A stretch of 64,000 nucleotides of DNA from Silurus meridionalis (GCF_014805685.1 NC_060892.1:12356990-12420989); one strand, 5' to 3'; shown: positions 13,401 to 49,049, counted from the stretch's first letter. Notes: generated from the sequence alone by a model not told the origin. Numbers and translations: made by a program.

Positions 13401-14457
13401 GTCCCTGTGCTGGGGACCTGCAGTGCCAGCATCTGGGGTAAGATTCTACATTCCCAGTGTGACTGTACAGTGTCATTCAAATAAACAAAACGATGGCTGC
13501 AACCAAATAAAGGCATCACAACTCCTATTGAATTAATCTCCAATCACTGATGTCTGGAAGAGTTGCCAGATGCTATTTCTTAAATTAAAGTTATGCCTCA
13601 TTTTGCAAACAAAGTTAAAAGTGAAATATCCTGCCGTTATAATGTCGACCACAACTATGTCCAGCTCTCGAATTCTGATGTCAGAAGGTGTTGATCATTT
13701 TTATTCAGCAGCTCTAATAGCAGGAGTTCTAGCAGTCATTTACATCACAGGATTATACCAATGCACTGGATTGAACACATTACATTTCTATAGTAACGGC
13801 TCATTCACAGGGACTTGTATGCTCGGACTAAGGCTAATAATCTGTGTGTTAACAACTTGCTGTGATTTAACAAAGATTTAAAATAAAAAAATAAAAAAAG
13901 GCTTCCACCATGGCAAAGTCTGTGCTTTCTGGTTTCTTAGTAAGAGAGAAAGTAGGAAAGCAGGAAACTGGTTAGGAAACTATATATGCTATATTACAAT
14001 TTATTATTTTATGGACCACCCATATTTAATGATGTTTAGCAATATATATATATAAAAAATCACTACTATCACAAGGAGTAAAAAAAGTTGTGAAACTTTA
14101 CATTTTAAACTTTAATTGTTGATTAAAGCCAGTCAGATAGTACACCAGTCAACTGATCTTACTGTGACTGATTAATTCTTATTTTCATAAAAAATGTTTC
14201 TATATAATAACATAATTACCCATATTTATGTATTTTGATGGCAGAGGTATTTTTGATACAAAAAAATTTCATTGATGCCAAATTGCAGTTATTAGGCCTA
14301 TGCTCTGTGCTGTACCTTTAGACATAAGAAGTGGCCCTAACTGTATAACCTTCACTGTTCTGTCTTTAGTCGCAGCTTGGTGTGCTTGAAAGGGCCGACC
14401 TCCAGCGAAGAAGCTCTGAGCGACTCTCTGTACTCTGAGATCGACTACATCATCTAA
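6506..14457 (+). CDS. dkk3: Dickkopf-related protein 3 (dkk3), 7 coding exons, 292 aa
   Basis: Secreted Dickkopf-family glycoprotein that modulates Wnt and other extracellular signalling. Exons: 6506-6697, 8575-8700, 8808-8888, 11000-11092, 12308-12449, 13281-13437, 14370-14457. All introns are GT-AG and the phases join to an 879-nt frame. Residues 1-18 form a Leu-rich signal peptide. An N-glycosylation-rich linker follows. Cys-rich domain 1 (C135 to C183) and the colipase-like domain 2 (C195 to C269) each hold exactly ten cysteines, as the family expects. Diagnostic DKK3 pieces are ECIIDEDC, DLCCAFHEG and LLFPVC. Only 23 residues follow the last Cys (ending SEIDYII), against a long acidic tail in human DKK3. 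The start is the only ATG that precedes the signal peptide. The gene is convergent with usp47, as in human DKK3/USP47 synteny. Whether this is the teleost a or b paralogue cannot be told here. Confidence 0.95.
7430..8025 (+). repeat. Dispersed repeat, copy B (dkk3 intron 1)
   Basis: Second copy of the family seen at 1780-2135. It extends further left, with the segment ggcaaaagtacacacatcctt at 7447-7466 that also appears, reversed, near 63200-63225. The two copies have diverged by substitutions and small indels, so neither is a recent insertion. Confidence 0.75.
10363..10426. repeat. (AT)n microsatellite
   Basis: About 32 AT units inside the triplet-repeat zone of dkk3 intron 3. Confidence 0.95.
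10430..10910. repeat. Degenerate trinucleotide repeat (AGT/AAT/TAC)
   Basis: Nearly every three bases repeat the pattern RRT or TAR (e.g. tagtagtagt, aataataat, gtagtagtaca). A similar zone occurs at 11690-12110 on the other side of exon 4. Confidence 0.8.
11690..12110. repeat. Second degenerate trinucleotide repeat zone in dkk3 intron 4
   Basis: Dispersed agtagtaatag, aatagtatta and agcagaaatag units, more diverged than the zone at 10430-10910. Confidence 0.65.
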
Positions 14458-15000
14458 ACCAGAACACAGAACCTGTTTACACATGAAGTTATTACAATAT
14501 GGAGCTCTGGAAACTTCAGTGAGCCTTAAAGTCTTTAGCAGTCTGCTGTAGAAAATGATTACTCAAACCATAACCGTATTTACAGTCTGGTCATCATTAA
14601 CGTGCTTCATGTGCCAGTGTTCAGCTTGTCTCCAAGAGCAGTAGATTTTAGCAGGAAGTGCACAATATAAAGGTTCACCCAAAGCTCTGCAGACAGTATT
14701 AGACTGAAAGATATGCATTGTATATTTAGGCACATATGACTGAAGGGTCACCGTGGATGCTTATAGACCAGTTAGTGGACTCCTGTTCGGGGAAACCCAG
14801 AGCTTCAGAGTTCAGCATTTCACACTCTATCAGTCCTCCATGTACTATATTTGGTCAGTTAAGAAAAAAAGAAATTGCTGCTCAAGGACAGAGTACAACA
14901 CCCCTGATTAAGAATTAACTCATAAAATGCAATCCTACACGGCGTCTCAAAGCTACAGAAATGTAAACTTGCACTAAATAAAAAGCTGAAAGATTCTCAT
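14458..15000 (+). promoter_or_regulatory. dkk3: dkk3 3' UTR with poly(A) signal
   Basis: A canonical AATAAA hexamer lies at 14977-14982, about 520 nt after the dkk3 stop, and a T/GT-rich stretch (14999-15012) follows. This is the best candidate for the end of the dkk3 transcript. It leaves about 2.4 kb to the usp47 stop codon on the other strand. Confidence 0.6.
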
Positions 15001-15949
15001 TTTTATGCGTGTTCTCATTAATCTTTGGATTTCATAATCTGTAAAACCAGTCTATATGATGGAATATCAATATCATGTTAAAGTGTGACACAGTACACCA
15101 TTCTGCACCTCCACAGTTTTTATGCAGTTGATGTGATGTTCATTTTGTTATTAGACATTCAAATTTTTTTACTTTATTTCTAAAACGTCATAATACAAAA
15201 AAAATTTAAATATTATACTTAATATCAAAACCTGACTTATAGTCCTGACACTGGAGATGTGTTCCAATGACCTCATCGCAAATTGAATATATTGTCGAGT
15301 CGAGACACTGCCTCACTACCCAGGAGTCTTAAAGTATGGTGATTGGTATGGGGGTAGTATACTATAATTTGTTAATAATTTAAGAAAATTACAGTACATA
15401 TTTTAGCAAAAAAAGAGCAATTTTACACTACTGCAATGTATAAACTTTACAGCAGGTGGACAATCGCTGGTTCGTGAGAGTCGGGCGGAGTCGGTCTGGT
15501 GACGCCCGAAAAGGTAGGGATGAGAGCTAAAATTGGGTCTTGTACCACATAGCTGTGTGCCAGCTGCACAAAAATATATATTTTTTTTTACAATATGGTC
15601 GCATCGCTATCGTCATTGTAATCTTGAAAAATTGTAAGTCAAACCATTTTAACTAAAGAACTACCTCCATTTGTAAGTTTGCTTAAATGCAAATCTTTTT
15701 ACGATAGCTCTAAGCTTCACCATCTGCTCTATTGTATCGTGTCTTCTTCACGATTTGGAGTCACCAAGGCATTTTTAAGCATATAATTTGGAAGGAAACT
15801 ATAGAAGTCTGAGAGCGCGATGAGAACGCGATAATCTTTCAGCAGGAAAAAGACATGAACTCTTCTGCTGAAACCCCCCTCTCCCCCATAAGGTCACTCC
15901 AGGGAACTAATGTCCTGAAATCAAGCACTCAGTCGGAAACTGATTTTTT
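15001..15949. other. dkk3-usp47 convergent intergenic space
   Basis: No coding exon was found. There is a short GC-richer stretch at 15460-15520 (cgggcggagtcggtctggtg) of unknown nature, and otherwise AT-rich DNA. Confidence 0.5.
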
Positions 15950-17352
15950 TTTTTATTTCCATATTGGCAAGTCTACAGTGAACAGCTTGTGGCAGAGTTA
16001 GGAGCCCAGGGGGCCCACGATGGTTCGGTTTAGTTCAGCGATGCTTTGCACTGCTCTGCACTGTGTGGCTCTAAAGCAGGGTCAGCAAACTCCACCTAAC
16101 CATAGCACGGTCTGGTGGATTTCCTGCACTAACCCAACTATGAACCCTGGTCATAGCGACTAGCGAGTTGCATCCGGCAGCCCTGCTTCAGAGCTTTTGT
16201 GCTCTGGCTACGCAAAAACATCTGCAAGTAGCATCACACCGAAAGTGCACACCCACACATACACACAGAACAGGCTGCTCTGCTCTTGTTGTGCAGAAAT
16301 TTTTAAAAAAGCAAAAACCAAAAAAAAAAATAAAGGACAAAAAGTAAATTGGGTTACAAAGCAAAACAATTAAAATGTATCCCAGTTACACAATCAGCAT
16401 TATCATCATCATCATCATCATCATCTTCGTCAAGCAAGTCCGGGGTGAAGTTAATTTACAAAGAGGTTGCGGGAGGAAGGTAAAGACGTAGATATAAAGC
16501 TCTACTTTATTTGTATTTCTCTAGTCTTAAAGGCAGACTAAAAATGTACCAGTGTGAGTTTTCCAGAGGGAAAAGTAGGAGGAGTCGTAAGAGATCAAGA
16601 GGCGGGGTTCCCTCTGCAATGGGTGGAGCTTCAGCAGTCAACAAAGTGGCACAGAGCATCAGCCTTTGTCTTACACAAACACACCCGTGCGATAAAAGCT
16701 CCTGGGGGAAAACGGCATCATCCAGAAGAGAAGCGTTGAATTTATTAATTGAACAAGAGCAAAGGACCCAGTATTCTGAGAATGATTAGAATACACCTGA
16801 AGATAGTGGAGGACCTCAAAAACGCAGATGTTCGTGTAGGAGATGTGAGGGCTTGCCATGTATCTCAACCAAGCAAAACTTGGATCATGGACATGTGCAC
16901 ATAAGGTGGGGGATGAATTCGCCACTCAGCCAGAGAGCGAGTGATTAATGAACTGTAATTGAAATAGGAGGGGGGAAGAAAAAAAAAGATAGAATTGATG
17001 GAGCCAGAGAAAGATATTCAAATAGTCCTCTCTATTCCACAAGTGCATCCATTTCCACCCTGATTGATTAGTCTGAATGATACTGGATGTCTGTTCATTT
17101 GAAATAGGTGTTGCACTTTCCTTTAAACTTTATGAGAAACTATAGTGCACAGTAAAAAAAAAAAATCTGAGCCTCGAACACAAGACCCCCCGCGGAGCTC
17201 GGAGAAGACGGCGCCGGTCGTACCGCACCAGATCGGATGTGGGCTTCAACGCCACCAAGGGCCCCTGGTGAGGCAGCGCTATACTGCAGCGGGCAGGCCA
17301 GCTATTTAAAAAAAAAAATAATAATAATGATCGAGGTGTAGAGGGGCCACTC
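15950..17352 (-). promoter_or_regulatory. usp47: Probable usp47 3' UTR with candidate poly(A) signals
   Basis: Below the usp47 stop the minus strand shows AATAAA at three places: 16741-16746, 16506-16511 and 15952-15957 (TTTATT on the plus strand). A GC-rich block at 17180-17280 lies just after the stop. A (CAT)n triplet run occurs at 16398-16428. No gene was found here. Which signal is used cannot be decided without transcript data. Confidence 0.4.
16398..16428. repeat. (CAT)n / (ATC)n microsatellite
   Basis: About nine ATC units in the presumed usp47 3' UTR. Confidence 0.9.
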
Positions 17353-41248
<23,896 letters not shown>

Positions 41249-41620
41249 TTCCATTCGGACGGCTGTTAGACGCACATCAACCCCGCGGCTCTGGTGTCAA
41301 CAGCGACTCTGTGCAGCCGCTCGGATGAACATCATTCGCCCTTCTGTAACCTAAATCTCCCCGCCTGCCTGCGGACGCCGGACTGTCCGCTCAGAAACTT
41401 GTTGTCGAAGCAATCGCAGACACTTTCGCTTTTTCTTTCTGTCCCTCTCTCCCCCCTTTTTTTCTGTTTTCACTGCAATCCACAAACAGCAAAAATCAAT
41501 GGGCACTAAAAATGGCCGTCTTCCCAGCGTGCGCGAGATTTCAGCTCGATCTTTGCGTCACTTCCTAAACACGGACTATTTTGATGCGATGACGTCGGTG
41601 TTGATCGTCAACGTCACAAC
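41249..41620 (-). promoter_or_regulatory. usp47: usp47 promoter and 5' UTR
   Basis: This is a CpG-containing, TATA-less region directly upstream of the usp47 start. On the minus strand there is an ETS site joined to a half CRE (GGAAGTGACGCA, complement of 41554-41565). A CRE-like TGACGTCG lies at 41590-41597 with a second half site at 41611-41617. A YY1-like AATGGCC core sits near 41510-41516. This combination is typical of broadly expressed genes. A (CT)n tract at 41757-41788 marks its outer side. Confidence 0.55.
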
Positions 41621-41751
41621 TATAATGAGGTGTGATGGGATGGAGAAGGGGGGGGGTTGTTCAATTACTGTACCTATGAACAGCACGCTGAAGCCTGGGA
41701 TTTACTTTGGTTATATCACTTGTAACAATAAGGATACTTAATAATTCCCCT

Positions 41752-41756
<5 letters not shown>

Positions 41757-41788
<32 letters not shown>
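41757..41788. repeat. (CT)n microsatellite
   Basis: About 16 CT units between the usp47 promoter and the LINE that follows. Confidence 0.95.
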
Positions 41789-41792
<4 letters not shown>

Positions 41793-41829
41793 AGATAAAC
41801 AAACTCTTGAGGTACCAGTGACCAGTGAT

Positions 41830-42966
41830 CGTGTCCTGATTCATCCCAACACCCTTCCTTCTTTATCTGGATGGAGTTCTCTTCACATTGGTCAAGAAAA
41901 TATGATCACATAACCCCGATCTTATCGTCCCTACATTGGCTTCCTGTTAAGTTTCGAATAGACTACAAACTATTACTTCTCACTTATAAAGCACTAAATG
42001 GTTTGGCTCCCGTGTATCTATCCAGTCTTTTAACTCGCTACAATCCGCCACGCTCCCTGAGATCTCAAAACTCTGGGCTTCTAGTAGTTCCTAGAATAGC
42101 AAAGTCCACTAAAGGTGGTAGAGCATTTTCACATTTAGCTCCTAAACTCTGGAATAGTCTTCCTGACGGTGTTTGGGGCTCAGACACACTCACCCAATTT
42201 AAGTGTAGATTAAAACGTATCTTTTAGCAAAGCCTACACATAACACACATCACATCATAACCTTGTGCTCCAGAACATCTGATCACATGCACATTATCAA
42301 CTTGTGCTGTTAATATCATGAACAGCAGCTACGCTAATTCCTCTCCACTGCTTCTCTTTCTCTCCCCATCCCGAGGCATCCTGAGGTTGCTCCAGCTCAG
42401 TCACCTCCCACCTCGTGATGATTACGGACCTTTAAAGTAGATGCCGAACTCACAAACATCCTGAACCATCTAGAGACGTACCAGTGCCATTTGGATCCCG
42501 CTACATGTGTGGAGTTTTGACATTGGACCTCCTGGAGTGTTTAAAGGCTCTGGCATGGAGAAGCTGATGCTGGATCTGTGGTGATCACAAATGCTGAGCT
42601 TATAAAACTCGGAGCTACTAACCATATAGACTGTTTAAGACTGCAGAAAGAACATTACTTATAATCTTATACTCCAGTACTCATGTTAGTTCTCACTCTC
42701 CAGTGTTCTGTATTGTTGAAAGATTTATGATCAAACTCTTGATGTCACCCAGATGAGGATGGGTTCCCCTTTTGAGTCTGGTTCCTCTCAAGGTTTCTTC
42801 CTCATAACATCTAAGGGAGTTTTTCCTTGCCACAGTCGCCACGGCTTGCTCATCAGGGACAAATGCACACCATTCACCATCACTGTTGATTTGTGTAAAG
42901 CTGCTTTGAGACAATGTCTGTTGTGAAAAGCGCTATACAAATAAACTTGACTTGACTTGACTTGAC
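41830..42966 (+). mobile_element. Truncated L2-clade-like LINE, C-terminal reverse-transcriptase region and 3' UTR
   Basis: The open frame 41871-42227 encodes HITPILSSLHWLPVKFRIDY, KALNGLAPVYLSSLL, LLVVPRIAK and APKLWNSLPDGV, the conserved C-terminal end of L2-type LINE polyproteins, intact to its stop. The 3' region carries ggtttcttcctcataaca and aaagctgctttgagacaatg, and ends at agcgctatacaaataaactt followed by (TTGAC)n at 42948-42966. The catalytic core is missing (5' truncation), as is usual for LINEs. Confidence 0.85.
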
Positions 42967-43077
42967 ATTGTGTGTAGCTGAGGGTGGTTCCATATGAATA
43001 GCCTAAAGATAAGAAAGGTTACCGAGCAACTCAAGAAATATTAGGATCAATTTGTATTGTCATTAATATAAACGGTT

Positions 43078-43772
43078 TACAACCCCAATTCCAAAAAAGT
43101 TGGGACGTTGTGCAAAATGTAAATAAAAACAGAATGCAATGATTTGCAAATCTCATAAATCTATATTCCTTTCATAATAAAACAAACAAAAATGTATCAA
43201 ACGTTTACTTTGAGAATATATAACATTTAAAGGACAAATTAAGGTAATTTTGAATTTGATGACTGCAACAGATTTTAAAAAGTTGGGGCAGGGCCTAGTG
43301 TAGCATGACGACTTTTGTCTGTATACATCTGGGAATTGAGGAGACCAGTTTTAGAATGTTGTCCCATATGTGTCTAATACAGGATTCTAGCTGTTCAACA
43401 GTCCTGGTGTCCTTTGCTGTATTTTTCATTTCATGATGTGCCAAATGTTTTTAAATGGTGAAAGGTCTAGATTTCAGACAGGTCAGTTCAGCATCCGTAC
43501 TCTTATACTAAGAAGTCATGCTGTTGTAATAAATGCAGTATGCAGTTAGCATTGTTTTGCTCAAATATGCAAGGCCATTCCTGAAATAACGTTTTCTGGA
43601 TGGAAGCATGGCACTCAGGCACTAATACACTCCCATACCATAGGAGATTCAGTAGTATATTTCCTCAGTATAAAGATTTGATATACATTCAATTTTCTAT
43701 TGTGAATTAAATTAGGGTTTATAAGATTTGCATTCTGTTTTTATTTACATTTTTACACAATTAGGGTTTTAT
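43078..43772. mobile_element. Non-autonomous DNA transposon, 'caaccccaattccaaaaaag' type
   Basis: The left end matches a repeat found across teleost genomes (caaccccaattccaaaaaag, ttgggacgttgtgcaaaatg). The piece gcaaaatgtaaataaaaac reappears as its complement at 43725-43755, giving inverted ends about 640 bp apart. There is no transposase frame. Confidence 0.7.
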
Positions 43773-43854
43773 TGCACTTGCATTTAAGCACCCATTAATT
43801 AACATTACACTGAACAGTACACTTCAACATTATACAACTATAATGAATGGACAC

Positions 43855-43973
43855 TCAGTGTTATCCAGATGGACGGGTTTCCTTTTGGGTCTGGTTCCTC
43901 TTAAGGTTTCTTCCTAATACCATCTCAGGTAGTTTTCCTTGCCACAGTCACCACTGGCTTGCTGATTATTTAA

Positions 43974-44058
<85 letters not shown>

Positions 44059-45006
44059 TAACAACTATATACAACTATATGTAATAAACTTTATCAAACA
44101 TTTATCTCTGTAAAGTTGATGTGGGACAAGGTCCATTTTTAAAAGCACTATACAGCTGTGAGTTCAATTACCAGCACCACCAAGCTGCCAGTGCTGGGCC
44201 CTTGAGCAAGTCTCCTAACACTCACTCTGACATGGTATGATATATAATGAGATATTTAGTTGTTTTCTAAATGTTATGTAAAACCAGAAAGGAGAGCAAA
44301 AAAGTTTTAACGGCCAAACATTTTTAGGACGCTAACAACCCCTATTTCTCCTATATTAGAATTTACACTTCCATTTATAGTATTTTGCAGATAGCCTTAT
44401 CAGGAGGTACTTACAAAGTGCTTTGAAGACTCCAGCAAATAATATAAACTGATACTGGTTCATTAGGACATTAAAAATACACCCAGTTGAAAGTTTTGCT
44501 GGGAGAGAAAATAGTCTGAATTTTTTAGGTCTTTGGGTGTCATTTAAAAATTGCTAGAGACTCAGTTGTTCAGTGGAATGTGACATTGAAGGAGAGTCTG
44601 GAAGCATGTCTTGCTTGTACCTGGAGAGATGGTGAGAGCTGTGGTTGAGGATCGGGAGGAGTTTGGTACAGAAAGAACTTTTAGAGAATACTTCTTTTCA
44701 TATAAGTACGAAAATAAGTATTCTCTATAACTACGTATAAGTATACATATTTTTACTTACTTGATCTGAAAAAGATTGAATATGATATTTCAATGTAAAC
44801 CATTTGGGTATATTTAATCTGTTACTTATCTGGATGTTTCTTTATGTATAATGCTTCTTTTTTTACCGTCTCAGGGAGGTTTTTTTTGCCACTGTCATTG
44901 CTGGCTCGCTCAATAAGGATAAACTTATAGGCACTTAACTTGTCTCTGTAAAGCTGCTTTGGGACAATGTGCATTGTTAAAAGTGCTATACAGATAAAAC
45001 TGAATT
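43855..45006 (+). mobile_element. Scattered L2-type 3' tails
   Basis: Three fragments repeat the 3' UTR of the LINE at 41830-42966: 43862-43966 (tctggttcctcttaaggttt), 44102-44150 and 44860-45006 (aaagctgctttgggacaatg). A SINE-like ctgggcccttgagcaag piece sits at 44163-44225 between them. Confidence 0.65.
43990..44057. repeat. (AT)n microsatellite after an A-run
   Basis: An A-run at 43971-43990 continues into about 33 AT units, probably the expanded tail of the retroelement fragment before it. Confidence 0.95.
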
Positions 45007-45129
45007 GAAGTGAATAATAGGTGCTATAATGTAAGTGATATCTTGAAGTAACATGTGACATTTAATGTACCTATAAACAGTTTAAACACATGGCATGTCA
45101 TTTATTATTAATGTCAAAATGGTTGCAAT

Positions 45130-45300
45130 GTGGCCCTTGTCATAGTCACTTATCTTTATACTTGCCCTTTTTCCTGGTTCCCAAACACTGACTTATACTG
45201 GCTGTTCACTTGCTACCTAATGTATCACATGTCATTGTAACCAGATGATCAGTGTTATTTACTTCATCTGTCAATGGCTTTAATGTTATGGTTGATTGGT
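45130..45300 (-). mobile_element. Tc1 family 1 head fragment
   Basis: Reverse-orientation leader of the family at 4478-4640: ctgttcacttgctacctaat, then gatcagtgttatttacttca and caatggctttaatgttatgg. Truncated. Confidence 0.65.
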
Positions 45301-46098
45301 GAGTATGTACGGAAACAGAGGCCTATCTTTTCTGTCACTTTGGTGTATCTTTTGTGTAACCAACCAATAACAATTCAACTTTATTTATATACATATTACA
45401 TTGTGAAATGTTTGCATGTATGTAAAATATTTTACTGCATTATATCCATTTATTTATTAGGGATGTAGGTCTGTGTAGCAGTGTAACATGACACCAAAAT
45501 GTCTTCTTTTTACTAATCAATGATCACAGTAACACGTGATTTTGAGGTAAAGTATAAATAATAATTATAAAACACATACACACATTCTGGTATGATATAT
45601 TAGGGACACTAAACCGACCCAGAAATGCTTTCTGAGGACATCACTTTCCTGTGATCCAGATGTGAAAATATGACCTCAAAATAAAATGAGAACATTTCTT
45701 TAAGAAATCTCCCCACTGTGGGACGAATAAAGGTAGACCTTAAAGGTATATCTTATCTTATCTTCTTTGTCTGTTTACAACAACTAATTAATGGCATACA
45801 GAAAAACTACCAGAAAGTGACACACATACAAAGCCAATCATATGGTCAACAAATTTTGCATAATAAAGGTATGTACTTTTATGACTGTTACACCCTTGTG
45901 AATGTTACTCTACATATTGAAAAACATTAATATAGATAATAAAAGGTTTGATTTTGCTGACTGGAGTCCCTCTCAAGCCAGATGTGTAAAGCTACAATAA
46001 ATGTGTGGGATATGACTTTGCATCCTTCGACAGCATTAATAACCAGCCTCAGGAACGAAACCGTCTTCATGCATGTAGCATTGCATATTAGCTCTACA

Positions 46099-48603
46099 TT
46101 AAGGAATGAGGTATTCACAGATGTATCTCTTCTCAGTGCGACACACCTCGTCGTGCCATTTGCCCTGTGCCGAGAGAGAGATCACAGCACAACTCTCTCG
46201 TTTTCCTCCCGTCGGCTCCTTCTTGGCACGATCCCAGTTGAAGTAGGTGATGGGCTTGCTGTTGACGTCAACGTACTGGCCTTCTTTAACAATATCGGTC
46301 ACACCTATCCAGAAGTCTTTGGTGCCTGGTGAGCTGATTTTGGCGTAGTCGCGTAAGTCGTTGTTTTCCCTCAGGTTTCGAGGTGTTGCCAAGGTTCCAC
46401 CCTGAGCAATGCAGTCCTCGTTGGCTTCGTGATAATTCTTGGGTTCTTCAATGACTAGGTAACACTTTTTGTGAGCTTTGATGCCACGAAGACAAACTGA
46501 AAACAGAAAAAAAAACCTTTTTTGGCTGCTTTTTTTAGATGGTATAAGAGTCTCATAAGAATTTGAGAAGTCATGTCTTTAGTTGGACCACTTGTAGTAA
46601 TATTCTTGTTAGGGTCTGTATAAAATGTTAATGCAGAACCAGTATCATGTTATACTTCTTGATAGAGACTTGATAGACACTTTTGTAAGTTGCTCTGGAT
46701 AAGGGTGTCTGTCAAATACCTTTTTTTTTCTAAATACCAGAATTTAACCAGTGTTTAACTGGTGTTTAACTAATTACTCCACAGTGATATTGCAGGACTG
46801 TATACTGCTTGTTCTTGTCATCCTTTTCTTCTCATATCGCTTCTTGCTATTCATCAAAGAATACATTTTACATTAAAGAATACCCAACAGAATATCACTT
46901 CCATGAATATAGGTATTATTAAATCATTCGTAACTTTGATTATATGATGCACAGATAGTTCTTTCCGTCAGCAGAGGGCAGCAAAACCTCCCGAAGTGGA
47001 TCCGATGCACTCTTCAGTATAAAACAGTGCTCCAGGGGCAACCAAGATGCCATTATAAACCCCCATGTGAACAGGATTAGTTCCAGTAGGTGACGTCTAA
47101 TATTTTCACAAAAAATAAAGGTTTTGCATCTGGATAGTAATTTTTCCCTTTAGCTTATTTTCCTGCAAACCCTTTACACGTTTAGATATTGTTTTAAATG
47201 TGTTCATAATTTTAATCTAAAACAGTTCTGGATCATTTATAATTATGTTTATTTCTTTAGTGATACCTAATAGATCACTAAGGTGCTAACAGCAGTGCAG
47301 CTGCTCATGCATTTATTTATGAAGCGGAAAGTCACTTAATGTGCATTTATTGATTTATTCTGGTCAGATGCAGCGTCTATCCAAAGAACACTAGGCATGG
47401 GATAGGAATACAACCTGAATGGGACTCCACAAGAGAAACATGCGAAATTCCACACAGATAGTAACCTATGCATAGGATCAAACCAGGGACAGTGGAACTG
47501 TAAGCTTATTGCTGCACTTCTATAACCCACATGAAATGATACTGTGTACAGAAGTGGCTTTGCATTTGTAGCTATCATTAGAATAACTGCTTAAATCATC
47601 CTGCAGGAGCACAGCCTTTTTATTTCCATTTAGAAATTATTTAACATTGACACAAACTCTATATGACTAAATAGGGCAAGCAGAAATAGTGAAAACGTTT
47701 TCCCAATGCAAGAGGCAGTCAGTAGGCTTAAGCGACCATAACACAAAGCATTTAAAGGGTAATTTTAATTTAGATAATCACCTGGTTGAAAATAAAATCA
47801 CAGTGTAGGATGTGGAACTAGCAGAATTCCCATATAAACATAAACTGTCTGAATATAACTTCGGAGTCCAAAACCACAGGATCATACATTATAGTTGGCC
47901 TCTGAGCAAGCTGTAACACTGCTTACTTGTTTTGCACTGCTTGTGGAATTAAAACAAGCATTTTGATTAGATAATTGTCTTTAGAGATGAAAAAAAATTA
48001 ATGTGTAAAACTAATAGGCAATGAGATAGTATTAAATTTAAATAATCAATTTTATGGATGCATTGTTTTGAATTCTTGAAGAATCTTGAGGAGCCATAAA
48101 GCCAGTAGTATATGACATGGCTATTTTTGTACAATTTGCCTACCACATTTGCACTCCTGCCTCCTGGAAAACAGATTTGCACAATATATTTGTAGCTTCT
48201 GTTGAGAAACTCCTGCAAACCTTTTTAGTATGCTCTCAATAAGAGTACTGATGTTAGGACCATTACACATTTGTATCTAGTCACAGTGTAAGGAGTTGTA
48301 ATGGTGATTTGTATAAAGAAAAGGCAGTCTACCTGTTTGCAGAGCTTGCATCTCTTTCAAAGAATTCACCTCCTGCCATAGTTTATCGATTTGTGCCTTG
48401 ATATCATCATCTTCTTAATCAGATTCAGAAAGAAACAGAAAATATTATGCAGAAGATGTATATTCACCAATTCCATGAAATAATTCTAGTACATTCTTTT
48501 ATTGATTTTTTTTATAATTACCTTGACCTGCAACAGCTTTTCTGGCACATCCATGATGAAGCAGGGACAGCAAGAAGAGAAGAATCAACCGTGCAAAAGC
48601 CAT
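46099..48603 (-). CDS. clec3a: C-type lectin domain family 3 member A (clec3a), 3 exons, 186 aa
   Basis: Secreted tetranectin-family lectin; in mammals CLEC3A is a cartilage extracellular-matrix protein. Exons: 48603-48522, 48413-48333, 46496-46099; the coding sum is 561 nt including the stop. Residues 1-20 form a signal peptide (MAFARLILL...HHGCA). Residues 28-54 form the short trimerising coiled coil (IDKLWQEVNSLKEMQALQ). Residues 55-186 form one C-type lectin domain with the expected six cysteines (C56, C66, NEDC, RESC, DEVC, YIC). The sequence QTVCLRG, HEANEDCI and KRYICEYLIP fits CLEC3A better than CLEC3B. The classical EPN sugar-binding triplet is not seen; the equivalent stretch reads KKEPTGGKRESC, so sugar binding is uncertain. 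Confidence 0.92.
46497..48332 (-). other. clec3a: clec3a intron 2
   Basis: A 1.8-kb intron without recognised exons. A SINE-like gttgctctggataagggtgt tail lies at 46690-46709. Confidence 0.7.
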
Positions 48604-48642
48604 GGCTACTGTGAGAAAGCAGCCAGCTCACACAGAGGCTAC

Positions 48643-48649
48643 ATTTATA
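48643..48649 (-). promoter_or_regulatory. clec3a: TATA box of clec3a
   Basis: TATAAAT on the minus strand, about 40 nt above the clec3a start codon. At the usual TATA spacing the transcript would begin only about 10-15 nt before the ATG. Confidence 0.6.
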
Positions 48650-49049
48650 CGAGTACAAGAAGCCCCTGAGAGAGCGACCAGCTCGCCAAATACACACCAG
48701 CGTTCGACATGCAGACTCCCAGTTTATTGGCTGAAAATGTTCAAGTTGGAGTGTGAGTTCCAAAAACAAGTGCATTGCATACCAGAGGTGCTGTAAACAA
48801 CCATTTTACTGTATCCACCCATTCATAACTATTTACCTGGGCCAGCATGCAGTTCTTTTTCTTCCAGCCTTCTGTCAACAAGCCACCTCAGCGTCACAGT
48901 ACATTCAGTACAGAATAACATTAAAAACTATTTTCCCACTTCATTTACATAATCAAATTTATTACGATTTATTCATGAGAACATGGAAAAATGTGAAAAA
49001 TGTGAAACAATTTAATTTAATATTTAAAAAACAGCAAGAATACATTGCA

